Assembly (NCBI RefSeq): GCF_041381155.1
Contig: NC_091134.1
Location: 67,746,469-67,810,468, forward strand
Direction: 5' to 3'
From: Argopecten irradians
Taxonomy: Eukaryota; Mollusca; Bivalvia; Pectinida; Pectinidae
DNA: 64,000 nt
Shown: positions 27,001-42,000 of the stretch, in pieces
How the letters are laid out: each line of letters begins with the position of its first letter
How positions within the stretch are numbered: position 1 is the first letter of the stretch
The notes under the pieces: generated by a model
Databases searched by the model: none
Told to the model about the DNA's origin: nothing
The model's input: the letters and a program-made list of their open reading frames with translations, nothing else
Position numbers and translations under genes: made by a program

Positions 27001-30000
27001 CTGATTTTCCCCCAGGGAGAGGATTAAATGTCCTATAGTTTATATTGGAAAAACACATTAATAAACATTATTTGTTCAATTTTCATGGGAAAGGAGTCCA
27101 ACTTGGTTAGAATTATTAGCATGGGATAGCATTTTAACATCATATCCATATATAGATTACGGTTGACCTTCAGGAGCCATAGGAGTGAGGCAAAAAGAGG
27201 TCAAAGTTACTGAAATTTCAAAAACCTTCTGAATTCACAGATGTAATGGAATCAAATACTTTTCTTTGATTAAAAGGTAAAATTGAATTTGAGACCAAAA
27301 ACTCTTGTATGGAGGGATTTCCCCAGGAAATTGTGAAAATCTAGATGTTTCTAAGTGGTCATTACTAAAATCAATAATTTCTCACAAAAAATGGATGGAA
27401 TAGTTTTTAATAGATTAGACTGAAGCTGGGGAATAGTTTTTAATAGATTAGACTGAAGCTGGGGTATTTCAGTCCTAACAATTCAATCGAGATCTGGGTT
27501 TGTCAACCAGCAGATATATTTATTTCATTAACAAGAGGCCCAGACGGCCTGTATCGCTCACCTGGTTTGTAATGCCAAGTAATGTTCTAAATACAGGTTC
27601 ATTGTTTCTTTTCTGAAGGAATTTTAATATTTACCTCTAATTGCCCTATTGGGCCCCGCCCCTCCTGCCCCCAGCGGGTCAGAGGCAAAATTTATACAAG
27701 TTCTGTTCCCTCTCCCCCAAGGATGTTTGTGGCCAAATTTGGTTACAATCCATGCAGAACTCTAGGACAAGTAGCGATTTATAGGAATTACCTCTATTTC
27801 CCCTATTGGGCCCTGTCCCTCTTGTCCCCAGGGGGTCAGAGCCAAAATTCATACAAGTTCTGTTCACCTTCCCCCAAGGATGTTTTTGACCAAATTTGGT
27901 TACAATCCATGCAGAACTCTAGGACAAGTAGCTATAGGGATTTATAGAATAACCTCTATTTCCCCTATAAGGCCCCGCCTATCCTGCCCCCGGGGGGTCA
28001 GGGCCAAAATTTATACATGTTCTGTTCCCCTTCCCCCAAGAAAGTTATTGGCCAAATTTGGTTACAATCCATGCAGAACGCTTGGACAAGAAGCGATTTA
28101 TAGGATTTACCTCTATTTCCCCTGTTGGGCCCCGTCCCTCTTGTCCCTGGCGGGGGTCAGAGCCAAAATTTATACAAGTTCTGTTCCCCTTCCCCCCAGG
28201 ATGTTTGTGGCCAAATTTGGTTACAATCCATGTAGAACTCTAGGACAAGTAGCCATTTATAGGATTTACCTCTATTTCCCCTATTGGGCCCTGCCCCTCT
28301 TGTCCCCGTGGGTTCAGAGCCAAAATTTATACAAGTTCTGTTCCCCTTCCCCAAGGATGTTTTTGACTAAATTTGGTTACAATTCATGCAGAACTCTAGG
28401 ACAAGTAGCTTTTTATAGAATTACCTCTATTTCCCTTATTGGGCCCCACCCCTCCTGCCCCTTTGGGGTCAGAGCCAAAATTTATACAAGTTCTGTTCCC
28501 CTTCCCCCAAGGATGTTATTGGCCAAATTTGGTTCCAATCCATGTAGAACTCTAGGACAAGTAGCGATTTATAGGATTTACCTCTATTTCCCCTATTGGG
28601 CCCTGCCCCTCCTGGCCCCAGGGGGTCAGAGCCAAAATTGATACAGGTTCTGTTCCCCCTCCCCCAAGGATGTTTGTGGCCAAATTTTGTTACAATCCAT
28701 GCAGGACTCTATGACTAGTAGCGATTTAAAGGAAATGTTGACGGACAGACGGATGGACGGACGGGCCAGGTGAGCTAAAAATATAGATATTTAAAATATC
28801 ACAATAGAGATATGACACAGATATGATAAAAATATAGATATTTTAAATCTCACAATAGAGATATGACACGGCTATCATAAAAATACAGACATTTTAAATC
28901 TCACAATAGAGATATGACACAGCTATAATAAAAATATAGACATTTAAAATCTCACAATAGAGTCATGACACAGATATAATAAAAACACAATAGAGATATG
29001 ACACAGATATAATAAAAATATAGATATTTAAAATATCACAATAGAGATATGACACAGATATAATAAAAATATAGATATTTAAAATCTCACAATAGAGATA
29101 TGACACAGATATAATAAAAATATAGATATTTAAAATCTCACAATAGAGATATGACACAGATATAATAAAAATATAGATATTTAAAATCTCACAATAGAGA
29201 TATGACACAGATATAAAAAAAATATAGACATTTTAAATCTCACAATAGAAATATGACACAGATATGTGATTCATGTACTATATCAAGGCATTCAATTTTC
29301 TATGGGCCTTGGAACAATGCTATAACACATGTTAACATAATTTCAAAAACAATGACATACCTGGTAGAACTGTTGAGCTCAATCAAACTAAAACGTAGGC
29401 GCTTGTTTATGACAGTAACAGCATGCCAATCAACATCAAGCAACACATTACTAAATTTTTAGCATCCAAACTTGAATTAAATGGCCCATAACTTTCACCA
29501 AACTTTGATGTGTGTCAGTGCCTGTGTGTCTGGATTAGAATGAAACTTTCATACAATGGAATATTTTATTAGGTGAATTCTCGCATAGAAAAACTTTCAC
29601 CCCTATAATCAGCTGGTGGTTCTTAAAGTGAATAGTCGGGCGAAGAAAACCAGTCTTAATGCGTTTATTGGCCTTCCAAAAGTTCTCACATATTAATACA
29701 ACTGTCAAGGTCTGCTTAGTTTCCCAGTTCTGACCATTAAAGTAAAGAAAAGTTGAAAGCATTGAAAGTGAGGCTGCGTGGAAATGTAACCACGGACATA
29801 GTGAGCCGGGAGGACGTTCTAGAATTCCCATACTTTAAATTAATTTCTTCATATGCAGACAGATTTTGACAAGAGATTTTATTTTTCCATTTCTTAAGAA
29901 ATTATACTGGATACATTCACACCATTTTTACCGACTTTAGCCATCCTTGCCCGACTGTTCTCTTTAATTTATTCTGTATTAAGAATACAAGATGGCCACC

Positions 30001-33000
30001 ATGGCTTCTGAATGGCTGACATAATATTCAGTTACAGCTTTTATGTCACAATTAAAGCTTAGTGAAAAGGCGGATGTATTTTGTAATATTGAACAGTCAT
30101 CAGACAAAAAGGATTGCTGCAAATAAGCCAAGACTTTTTTCATAGTCATATGGAGACATTGCCAGATTTGTTTTTTATATACATAAAGACACATATAGAT
30201 GATAATTTAAAATAGATGTAATTAATATTTACTATGACAGTAATAATACTGCCATTTATAGAGATCTTACTTGCAGGAATAAAATCTTAGAGTGTGGATA
30301 CAGTAAAACATGGATGTAACAAACCTCAGGGGACCAATGTTATCACTTTGTTATAAGCATAGTTTGTTATACATACATAAAGGAACCTTGACGAGGAATG
30401 AAAATTACCATGATAACCATTAATCTGTTGTAGACTTGTTTGTACAAAAATCTTTTACTGTATACTACTTGAATGAATTGAAACAAATAGGACAATTTTA
30501 CTGTTACAGTACATCATTATTCATCATACAGACATTATTTAATTCAGCACAATGACATCATCATCACAAAATAGCTGATTTGTCTGAAAAATTTATTATT
30601 GTTTTCATTGTTTGCAGTTGAAAGCCAAAAATTACGAAAGAGTTGAAAAGGTAAGAATACAAAAAAAATTTGAATTCTGATTAAAAAAATGAAATGTGTT
30701 TGATGAAATACATACAGTGTAGTTTGAAAACATTTGCTCATTGTACATTTGTAACATATATATTGTATACCGATGAGCATCAGATAAAGGTTATCAAAGG
30801 TCATAGAAAGGTCACAAAGGTATTTAAATAGTGAAAAGACACCAGGGAATGGCCAACATGTAGGTTAGCATTTGTTATTTTAGGCAGTCAAAAACAGGTT
30901 GGAATGATATACATTTATGGATATTAAAAGTAAAAGGAAGGTTTTAGACCAACAAGGAGATCAAACTGGTCAAGCTAAGATGATTTGAATATTTTTGTTA
31001 AAAAGAATGATGAATGAATAAAAACTAAGTGAAATGGTCCAGGAAAGGTCAATCACAGAATATAAGGTCACCAGAGTTTACAAAGGGAAATCACTGAAGA
31101 ATCAACGGTACTTTAGAGTACTATATATACTGCAAGTCACAGAAGTCAGCAGGGTATAGATAGCAAAGGCCAGTTGTATAGAGTTGAATGTCAATTAAAG
31201 ACCAACAGGGTCAAGCAAAGACCAACAGGGTCAAGCAATGACCAACAGGGTCAAGCAATGACCAACAGGGTCAAGCAAAGACCAACAGGGTCAAGCGAAT
31301 TCAGCAGTGTATAGATCAATTAAACGTTGTGGGAAAGGAAATTAATTTGTCTACAGGATGAAAATCTTGATGAAAATATGATGAAGGTTTAGGTCTCGCT
31401 GGATATTTCCATTACATTCACATTGAAGATGATATATTCTAACTTTGTAGCTGGATATTTCCATTACATTCACATTGAAGATGATATATTCTAACTTTGT
31501 AGCTGGATATTTCCATTACATTCACATTGAAGATGATATATTCTAACTTTGTAGCTGGATATTTCCATTACATTGAAGATGATATATTCTAACTTTGTAG
31601 CTGGATATTTCCATTACATTCACATTGAAGATGATATATTCTAACTTTGTAGCTGGATATTTCCATTACATTCACATTGAAGATGATATATTCTAACTTT
31701 GTAGCTGGATATTTCCATTCCATTCACATTGAAGATGATATATTCTAACTTTGTAGCTGGATATTTCCATTACATTCACATTGAAGATGATATATTCTAA
31801 CTTTGTAGCTGGATATTTCCATTACATTCACATTGAAGATGATATATTCTAACTTTGTAGCTGGATATTTCCATTCCATTCACATTGAAGATGATATATT
31901 CTAACTTTGTAGCTGGATATTTCCATTCCATTCACATTGAAGATGATATATTCTAACTTTGTAGCTGGATATTTCCATTCCATTCACATTGAAGATGATA
32001 TATTCTAACTTTGTAGCTGGATATTTCCATTACATTCACATTGAAGATGATATATTCTAACTTTGTAGCTGGATATTTCCATTCCATTCACATTGAAGAT
32101 GATATATTCTAACTTTGTAGCTGGATATTTCCATTCCATTCACATTGAAGATGATATATTCTAACTTTGTAGCTGGATATTTCCATTCCATTACATTGAA
32201 GATGATATATTCTAACTTTGTAGCTGGATATTTCCATTACATTCACATTGAAGATGATATATTCTAACTTTGTAGCTGGATATTTCCATTACATTCACAT
32301 TGAAGATGATATATTCTAACTTTGTAGCTGGATATTTCCATTCCATTCACATTGAAGATGATATATTCTAACTTTGTAGCTGGATATTTCCATTACATTC
32401 ACATTGAAGATGATATATTCTAACTTTGTAGCTGGATATTTCCATTACATTCACATTGAAGATGATATATTCTAACTTTGTAGCTGGATATTTCCATTAC
32501 ATTCACATTGAAGATGATATATTCTAACTTTGTAGCTGGATATTTCCATTACATTCACATTGAAGATGATATATTCTAACTTTGTAGCTGGATATTTCCA
32601 TTACATTCACATTGAAGATGATATATTCTAACTTTGTAGCTGGATATTTCCATTACATTCACATTGAAGATGATATATTCTAACTTTGTAGCTGGATATT
32701 TCCATTTCCATTCACATTGAAGATGATATATTCTAACTTTGTAGCTGGATATTTCCATTACATTCACATTGAAGATGATATATTCTAACTTTGTAGCTGG
32801 ATATTTCCATTCCATTCACATTGAAGATGATATATTCTAACTTTGTAGCTGGATATTTCCATTCCATTCACATTGAAGATGATATATTCTAACTTTGTAG
32901 CTGGATATTTCCATTACATTCACATTGAAGATGATATATTCTAACTTTGTAGCTGGATATTTCCATTACATTCACATTGAAGATGATATATTCTAACTTT

Positions 33001-36000
33001 GTAGCTGGATATTTCCATTACATTCACATTGAAGATGATATATTCTAACTTTGTAGCTGGATATTTCCATTCCATTCACATTGAAGATGATATATTCTAA
33101 CTTTGTAGCTGGATATTTCCATTCCATTCACATTGAAGATGATATATTCTAACTTTGTAGCTGGATATTTCCATTCCATTCACATTGAAGATGATATATT
33201 CTAACTTTGTAGCTGGATATTTCCATTCCATTCACATTGAAGATGATATATTCTAACTTTGTAGCTGGATATTTCCATTACATTCACATTGAAGATGATA
33301 TATTCTAACTTTGTAGCTGGATATTTCCATTCCATTCACATTGAAGATGATATATTCTAACTTTGTAGCTGGATATTTCCATTCCATTCACATTGAAGAT
33401 GATATATTCTAACTTTGTAGCTGGATATTTCCATTAATTCACATTGAAGATGATATATTCTAACTTTGTAGCTGGATATTTCCATTACATTCACATTGAA
33501 GATGATATATTCTAACTTTGTAGCTGGATATTTCCATTACATTCACATTGAAGATGATATATTCTAACTTTGTAGCTGGATATTTCCATTTCCATTCACA
33601 TTGAAGATGATATATTCTAACTTTGTAGCTGGATATTTCCATTACATTCACATTGAAGATGATATATTCTAACTTTGTAGCTGGATTTCCATTACATTCA
33701 CATTGAAGATGATATATTCTAACTTTGTAGCTGGATATTTCCATTACATTCACATTGAAGATGATATATTCTAACTTTGTAGCTGGATATTTCCATTACA
33801 TTCACATTGAAGATGATATATTCTAACTTTGTAGCTGGATTATTTCCATTACATTCACATTGAAGATGATATATTCTAACTTTGTAGCTGGATATTTCCA
33901 TTCCATTCACATTGAAGATGATATATTCTAACTTTGTAGCTGGATATTTCCATTACATTCACATTGAAGATGATATATTCTAACTTTGTAGCTGGATATT
34001 TCCATTCCATTCACATTGAAGATGATATATTCTAACTTTGTAGCTGGATATTTCCATTCCATTCACATTGAAGATGATATATTCTAACTTTGTAGCTGGA
34101 TATTTCCATTACATTCACATGAAGATGATATATTCTAACTTTGTAGCTGGATATTTCCATTCCATTCACATTGAAGATGATATATTCTAACTTTGTAGCT
34201 GGATATTTCCATTACATTCACATTGAAGATGATATATTCTAACTTTGTAGCTGGATATTTCCATTCCATTCACATTGAAGATGATATATTCTAACTTTGT
34301 AGCTGGATATTTCCATTACATTCACATTGAAGATGATATATTCTAACTTTGTAGCTGGATATTTCCATTACATTCACATTGAAGATGATATATTCTAACT
34401 TTGAGCTATATTTCTAACTTTGTAGCTGGATTCTATTTCCATTCCATTCACATTGAAGATGATATATTCTAACTTTGTAGCTGGATATTTCCATTACATT
34501 CACATTGAAGATGATATATTCTAACTTTGTAGCTGGATATTTCCATTACATTCACATTGAAGATGATATATTCTAACTTTGTAGCTGGATATTTCCATTA
34601 CATTCACATTGAAGATGATATATTCTAACTTTGTAGCTGGATATTTCCATTACATTCACATTGAAGATGATATATTCTAACTTTGTAGCTGGATATTTCC
34701 ATTACATTCACATTGAAGATGATATATTCTAACTTTGTAGCTGGATATTTCCATTACATTCACATTGAAGATGATATATTCTAACTTTGTAGCTGGATTA
34801 TTTCCATTCATTCACATTGAAGATGATATATTCTAACTTTGTAGCTGGATATTTCCATTACATTCACATTGAAGATGATATATTCTAACTTTGTAGCTGG
34901 ATATTTCCATTCACATTGAAGATGATATATTCTAACTTTGTAGCTGGATATTTTTCCATTCACATTGAAGATGATATATTCTAACTTTGTAGCTGGATAT
35001 TCCATTCACATTGAAGATGATATATTCTAACTTTGTAGCTGGATATTTCCATTATACATTTACAGTGATGTTTTCTATCTGTTACAGTTATTTCCATTTT
35101 CACATTGAAGATGATGTTATTCTATCTTTTACTGTGATATATTACAGTATTTGTCTTCACAGTTGTTTACAGTGATAACATTTGTTTCACCTATCTGTTA
35201 CAGTGATGTTTTGCCTATCTGTTGTTTCACACATGTTTCTATTATCTGTTATGTTCTGTATACAGTGATGATGCTGATGTTTACATTTTACAGTGATGTT
35301 TCTATCTGTTTGTTTTTACCTATCTTTTTGATATTCTACAGTGATGTCTTTACCATGTTTGAATCTGTTACACAGTGATGTTTATCAAGCCTTCTGAAAC
35401 AGTGATCTGTTACAGTGTGTTTGCCTATCTGTTACAGTGATCTTTATGTATTACAAGTGATTTTGTTATCTGTTACAGTGATGTTTGCCTATCTGTTACA
35501 GTGATGTTTGTCTTATCTGTTACAGTATGTTGTTGCCTCCAGTATTACAGTGATGTTACCATGTATCTGTGATGTTTTTACAGTGATGTTTGCACTATCT
35601 GTTACAGTGAGATGTTTGCTATACATGATTTTTACTAGATGATGATGGGTTACATCATGTCTTACAGTGATGTTTGCTATCTGTTACAGTGATGTTTACA
35701 GTTGATGTTTACCTATCTGTTACAGTGATGTTTACTATCTGTTACAGTGCATGTTTGTTATTATTTACAAGCATGATATTTATCTGTTACAGAATGTTTC
35801 CTATCTGTTACAGTGATGATGTTTGCCTATCTGTTACAGTGATGTTTCATCTGTTACAGTAATGATGTTTACCATTATCTGTTACAGTGATGCTTTCTAT
35901 CTGTTACAGTGATGTTTGCCTATCTGTTACAGTGATGTTTGCCTATCTGTTACAGTGATGTTTAACTATCTGTTACTGAGTTTGAAATACCTATCTGTTA

Positions 36001-39000
36001 CAGTGATGTTTACCTTTTAGCTATCAGTGATGTACCTATCTGTTACAGTGAGTCAGACTAGTATCTGTTACAGTGAGGTTTACCTATCTGTTACAGTGAT
36101 GTTTGACCTATCTGTTACAGTGATGTTTATCCTATCTATCTGTTACAGTGCTCTGTTACAGTTGGCTATCTGTTACTCGGATGTTTATACTATCTGTTAC
36201 AGTGTATGTTTGCCTATCTGTTACTGTTTACTATCTGTTACAGTGAGTTCTTTGTTACAGTGATGTTTGCCTGAGAGTGATGTTTACCTATCTGTTACAG
36301 TGATGTTTGCCTATCTGTTACAGTGATGAGAACTCTCTCTGTTACAGTGATCAGTTGATCCTCTGTTACAGTAACCAAGAGGTGAGTTTGAATACAGTGG
36401 CAGATCTGATGAGTTTACCTAATGTTTTATCAAATTTGCTCTATCTGTTACAGTTACTTTTCATTATTTTTTTTTCACCCTTTCTGTTACAGTTATGTTT
36501 TACCTATGTTACAGTATTTTGTGTATGACACATTATGATATATGTTTCATATATAGTGATTTTGCCTATCTGTTACTGTATTGTTTGACTACAGAGTTAC
36601 TGTTGATGTCATATGCCTATCTGTTACAGCGTTTCATCTGTTACAGGATGTTCTACCATCTGTGGACAGTGATGTTTCTAACCCAATGATAAACAGTGAT
36701 GTTTGCTCTGTGGTTGCCTACTGTGTTATGTTTTAAAACGTATCTGTTTACAGTGCTCCAAGAATGAAACACCTTTATTGAATTTACACTGATGTTTAAT
36801 TTTATGTCAATCTGTTACATTGATGATGTTTTGCTCATGGACTGTTACAGTGATTTGTCCAGTATCAGCTGTTACATGATGTAACATTGCCATGACATAT
36901 GTTTATATCTGTTACAGTGATGTTTCTCACTCTCTGTTATGTAGTGAAATGTTGGTGTCCTTATTAATTATTCTGTACATGTTACAATTTTGTGAAGTGA
37001 GGAAATAATACACTTTATCTGTCTATCTGTTACAGTGATGTTTGCCTATCTGTTACAGTGATGTTTGCCTATCTGTTACAGTGATGTTTACCTATCTGTT
37101 ACAGTGATGTTTGTCTATCTGTTACAGTGATGTTTACCTATCTGTTACAGTGATGTTTGTCTATCTGTTACAGTGATGTTTACACTATCTGTTACAGTGA
37201 TGTTTTACCTATCTGTTACAGTGATGTTTACCTATCTGATCTTTACAGTGATGTTTGCCTATCTGTTACAGTGATGATGTTTGCCTATCTGTTACAGTGA
37301 TGTTTTACCTATCTGTTACAGTGATGTTTTACCTATCTGTTGATGTTTGTCTATCTGTTACAGTGATGTTTACCTATCTGTTACAGTGATGTTTGCCTAT
37401 CTGTTACAGTGATGTTTACCTATCTGTTACAGTGATGTTTGCCTATCTGTTACAGTGATGTTTACCTATCTGTTACAGTGATGTTTACCTATCTGTTACA
37501 GTGATGTTTGTCTATCTGTTACAGTGATGTTTACCTATCTGTTACAGTGATGTTTACCTATCTGTTACAGTGATGTTTACCTATCTGTTACAGTGATGTT
37601 TGCCTATCTGTTACAGTGATGTTTACCTATCTGTTACAGTGATGTTTACCTATCTGTTACAGTGATGTTTGCCTATCTGTTACAGTGATGTTTACCTATC
37701 TGTTACAGTGATGTTTACCTATCTGTTACAGTGATGTTACAGTGATGTTTGCCTATCTGTTACAGTGATGTTTGTCTATCTGTTACAGTGATGTGATTTA
37801 AACCTATCTGTTACAGTGATGTTTGCCTATCTGTTACATGATGTTTACCTATCTGTTACAGTGATGTTTGCCTATCTGTTACAGTGATGTTTGCCTATCT
37901 GTTACAGTGATGTTTGCTATCTGTTACAGTGAGTTTACCTATCTGTTACAGTGATGTTTGCTCTATCTGTTACAGTGATGTTTGCCTATCTGTTACAGTG
38001 ATTGTTTTGTCTATCTGTTACAGTGATGTTTTAGCCTATCTGTTACAGTGATGTTTGCCTATCTGTTTACAGTGATGTTTACCTATCTGACAGTGATGTT
38101 TGCCTATCTGTTACAGTGATGTTTACCTATCTGTTACAGTGATGTTTGCCTATCTGTTACAGTGATGTTTGCCTATCTGTTACAGTGATGTTTGCCTATC
38201 TGTTACAGTGATGTTTGCCTATCTGTTACAGTGATGTTGATGTTCTATCTGTTACAGTGATGTTTGCCTATCTGTTACAGTGATGTTTGCTCTATCTGTT
38301 ACAGTGATGTTTACCTATCTGTTACAGTGATGTTTGTCTATCTGTTACAGTGATGTTTGCCTATCTGTTACAGTGATGTTTACCTATCTGTTACAGTGAT
38401 GGTTTTACCTATCTGTTACAGTGATGTTTACCTATCTGTTACAGTGATGTTTGCCTATCTGTTACAGTGATGTTTACCTATCTGTTACAGTGATGTTTGC
38501 CTATCTGTTACAGTGATGTTTACCTATCTGTTACAGTGATGTTTACCTATCTGTTACAGTGATGTTTGCCTATCTGTTACAGTGATGTTTGCCTATCTGT
38601 TACAGTGATGTTTACATATCTGTTACAGTGATGTTTACCTATCTGTTACAGTGATGTTTGCCTATCTGTTACAGTGATGTTTGCCTATCTGTTATGTTTG
38701 TCTATCTGTTAGTGATGTTTACCTATCTGTTACAGTGATGTTTGCCTATCTGTTACAGTGATGTTTGCCTATCTGTTACAGTGATGTTTGCCTATCTGTT
38801 ACAGTGATGTTTGCCTATCTGTTACAGTGATGTTTACCTATCTGTTACAGTGATGTTTGCCTATCTGTTACAGTGATGTTTGCCTATCTGTTACAGTGAT
38901 GTTTGCCTATTCTGTTACAGTGATGTTTGCCTATATGTTACTGTTTACCTATTTGTTACAGTGATGTTTACCTATCTGTTACAGTGAGTGTTGTTTTACC

Positions 39001-42000
39001 TATCTGTTACAGTGATGTTTGCCTATCTGTTACAGTGATGTTTGCCTATCTATCTGTTACAGTGATGTTTACCTATCTGTTACAGTGATGTTTGCCTATC
39101 TGTTACAGTGATGTTTGTCTATCTGTTACAGTGATGTTTGCCTATCTGTTACAGTGATGTTTGCCTATCTGTTACAGTGATGTTTGCCTATCTGTTACAG
39201 TGATGTTTGTCTATCTGTTACAGTGATGTTTGTCTATCTGTTACAGTGATGTTTGCCTATCTGTTACAGTGATGTTTGTCTATCTGTTACAGTGATGTTT
39301 ACCTATCTGTTACAGTGATGTTTACCTATCTGTTACAGTGATGTTTACCTATCTGTTACAGTGATGTTTGCCTATCTGTTACAGTGATGTTTGCCTATCT
39401 GTTACAGTGATGTTTGCCTATCTGTTACAGTGATGTTTACCTATCTGTTACAGTGATGTTTGTCTATCTGTTACAGTGATGTTTGCCTATCTATCTGTTA
39501 CAGTGATGTTTACCTATCTGTTACAGTGATGTTTGCCTATCTGTTACAGTGATGTTTGCCTATCTGTTACAGTGATGTTTTGCCTATCTGTTACAGTGAT
39601 GTTTGCCTATCTGTTACAGTGATGTTTTCTATCTGTTACAGTGATGTTTACCTATCTGTTACAGTGATGTTTTGCTATATCTGTTACAGTGATGTTTACC
39701 TATCTGTTACAGTGATGTTTACCTATCTGTTACAGTGATGTTTGCCTATCTGTTACAGTGATGTTTGCCTATCTGTTACAGTGATGTTTACCTATCTGTT
39801 ACAGTGATGTTTGCCTATCTGTTACAGTGATGTTTGCCTATCTGTTACAGTGATGTTTACCTATCTGTTACAGTGATGTTTACCTATCTGTTACAGTGAT
39901 GTTTGCCTATCTGTTACAGTGATGTTTACCTATCTGTTACAGTGATGTTTGTCTATCTGTTACAGTGATGTTTACCTATCTGTTACAGTGATGTTTACCT
40001 ATCTGTTACAGTGATGTTTACCTATCTGTTACAGTGATGTTTGCCTATCTATCTGTTACAGTGATGTTTGCCTATCTGTTACAGTGATGTTTACCTATCT
40101 GTTACAGTGATGTTTGCCTATCTGTTACAGTGATGTTTGCCTATCTGTTACAGTGATGTTTACCTATCTGTTACAGTGATGTTTACCTATCTGTTACAGT
40201 GATGTTTGCCTATCTGTTACAGTGATGTTTACCTATCTGTTACAGTGATGTTTACCTATCTGTTACAGTGATGTTTGCCTATCTGTTACAGTGATGTTTG
40301 CCTATCTGTTACAGTGATGTTTACCTATCTGTTACAGTGATGTTTGCCTATCTGTTACAGTGATGTTTACCTATCTGTTACAGTGATGTTTTACCTATCT
40401 GTTACAGTGATGTTTACCTATCTGTTACAGTGATGTTTCCTATCTGTTACAGTGATGTTTGCCTTATCTGTTACAGTGATGTTTGCCTATCTGTTACAGT
40501 GATGTTTGTTTACCTATCTGTTACAGTGATGTTTACCTATCTGTTACAGTGATGTTTGCCTATCTGTTACAGTGATGTTTGCCTATCTGTTACAGTGATG
40601 TTTGCCTATCTGTTACAGTGATGTTTGCCTATCTGTTACAGTGATGTTTACCTATCTGTTACAGTGATGTTTGCCTATCTGTTACAGTGATGTTTACCTA
40701 TCTGTTACAGTGATGTTTACCTATCTGTTACAGTGATGTTTGCCTATCTGTTACAGTGATGTTTGTCTATCTGTTACAGTGATGTTTGCCTATCTATCTG
40801 TTACAGTGATGTTTGCCTATCTGTTACAGTGATGTTTGCCTATCTGTTACAGTGATGTTTACCTATCTGTTACAGTGATGTTTGTCTATCTGTTACAGTG
40901 ATGTTTGCCTATCTGTTACAGTGATGTTTACCTATCTGTTACAGTGATGTTTACCTATCTGTTACAGTGATGTTTGCCTATCTGTTACAGTGATGTTTAC
41001 CTATCTGTTACAGTGATGTTTGCCTATCTGTTACAGTGATGTTTGCCTATCTGTTACAGTGATGTTTACCTATCTGTTACAGTGATGTTTACCTATCTGT
41101 TACAGTGATGTTTGCCTATCTGTTACAGTGATGTCTATTGTTACAGTGATGTTTACCTATCTGTTACAGTGATGTTTGCCTATCTGTTACAGTGATGTTT
41201 GCCTATCTGTTACAGTGATGTTTGCCTATCTGTTACAGTGATGTTTACCTATCTGTTACAGTGATGTTTGCCTATCTGTTACAGTGATGTTTGCCTATCT
41301 GTTACTGTGATGTTTCTATCTGTTACAGTGATGTTTGTCTATCTGTTACAGTGATGTTTGCCTATCTGTTACAGTGATGTTTGCCTATCTGTTACAGTGA
41401 TGTTTGCCTATCTGTTACAGTGATGTTTGCCTATCTGTTACAGTGATGTTTGCCTATCTGTTACAGTGATGTTTGCCTATCTGTTACAGTGATGTTTGTC
41501 TATCTGTTACAGTGATGTTTGCCTATCTGTTACAGTGATGTTTGCCTATCTGTTACAGTGATGTTTGCCTATCTGTTACAGTGATGTTTCCTATCTGTTA
41601 CAGTGATGTTTGCCTATCTGTTACAGTGATGTTTTACCTATCTGTTACAGTGATGTTTGCCTATCTGTTACAGTGATGTTTACCTATCTGTTACAGTGAT
41701 GTTTATTGTGATGTTTGTGTATCTGTTACAGTGATGTTTACCTATCTGTTACAGTGATGTTTACCTATCTGTTACAGTGATGTTTGCCTATCTGTTACAG
41801 TGATGTTTACCTATCTGTTACAGTGATGTTTGCCTATCTGTTACAGTGATGTTTGCCTATCTGTTACAGTGATGTTTGCCTATCTGTTACAGTGATGTTT
41901 ACCTATCTGTTACAGTGATGTTTACCTATCTGTTACAGTGATGTTTGTCTATCTGTTACAGTGATGTTTACCTATCTGTTACAGTGATGTTTGCCTATCT

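Larger units (their letters stand above)
14624..30617 (+). other. CSTF3 intron 3, 16 kb
   Basis: A long intron between exons 3 and 4. It contains a candidate polyadenylation site near its start, a 35-bp satellite, hairpin-family repeats, a truncated LINE, several bivalve-type repeats, a 51-bp tandem array and a TTAA MITE, each listed separately. The stretches 14806-15470, 18546-19210, 20569-21043, 23290-23590, 25000-26400, 29268-29622 and 29968-30617 hold nothing that I recognise. Confidence 0.8.

Noticed and set aside
27880..28641. 253-residue + strand ORF with repeats of '[13 protein letters not shown]'
   Set aside because: It follows from the 155-bp tandem units of an interspersed element. 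The frame jumps between units and no protein family is recognisable.
31356..31383. Possible small exon between 'ctacag' and 'gtttag' upstream of the 52-bp array
   Set aside because: Its translation (about '[10 protein letters not shown]') does not match the expected CstF-77 sequence after exon 4, and the donor is poor.
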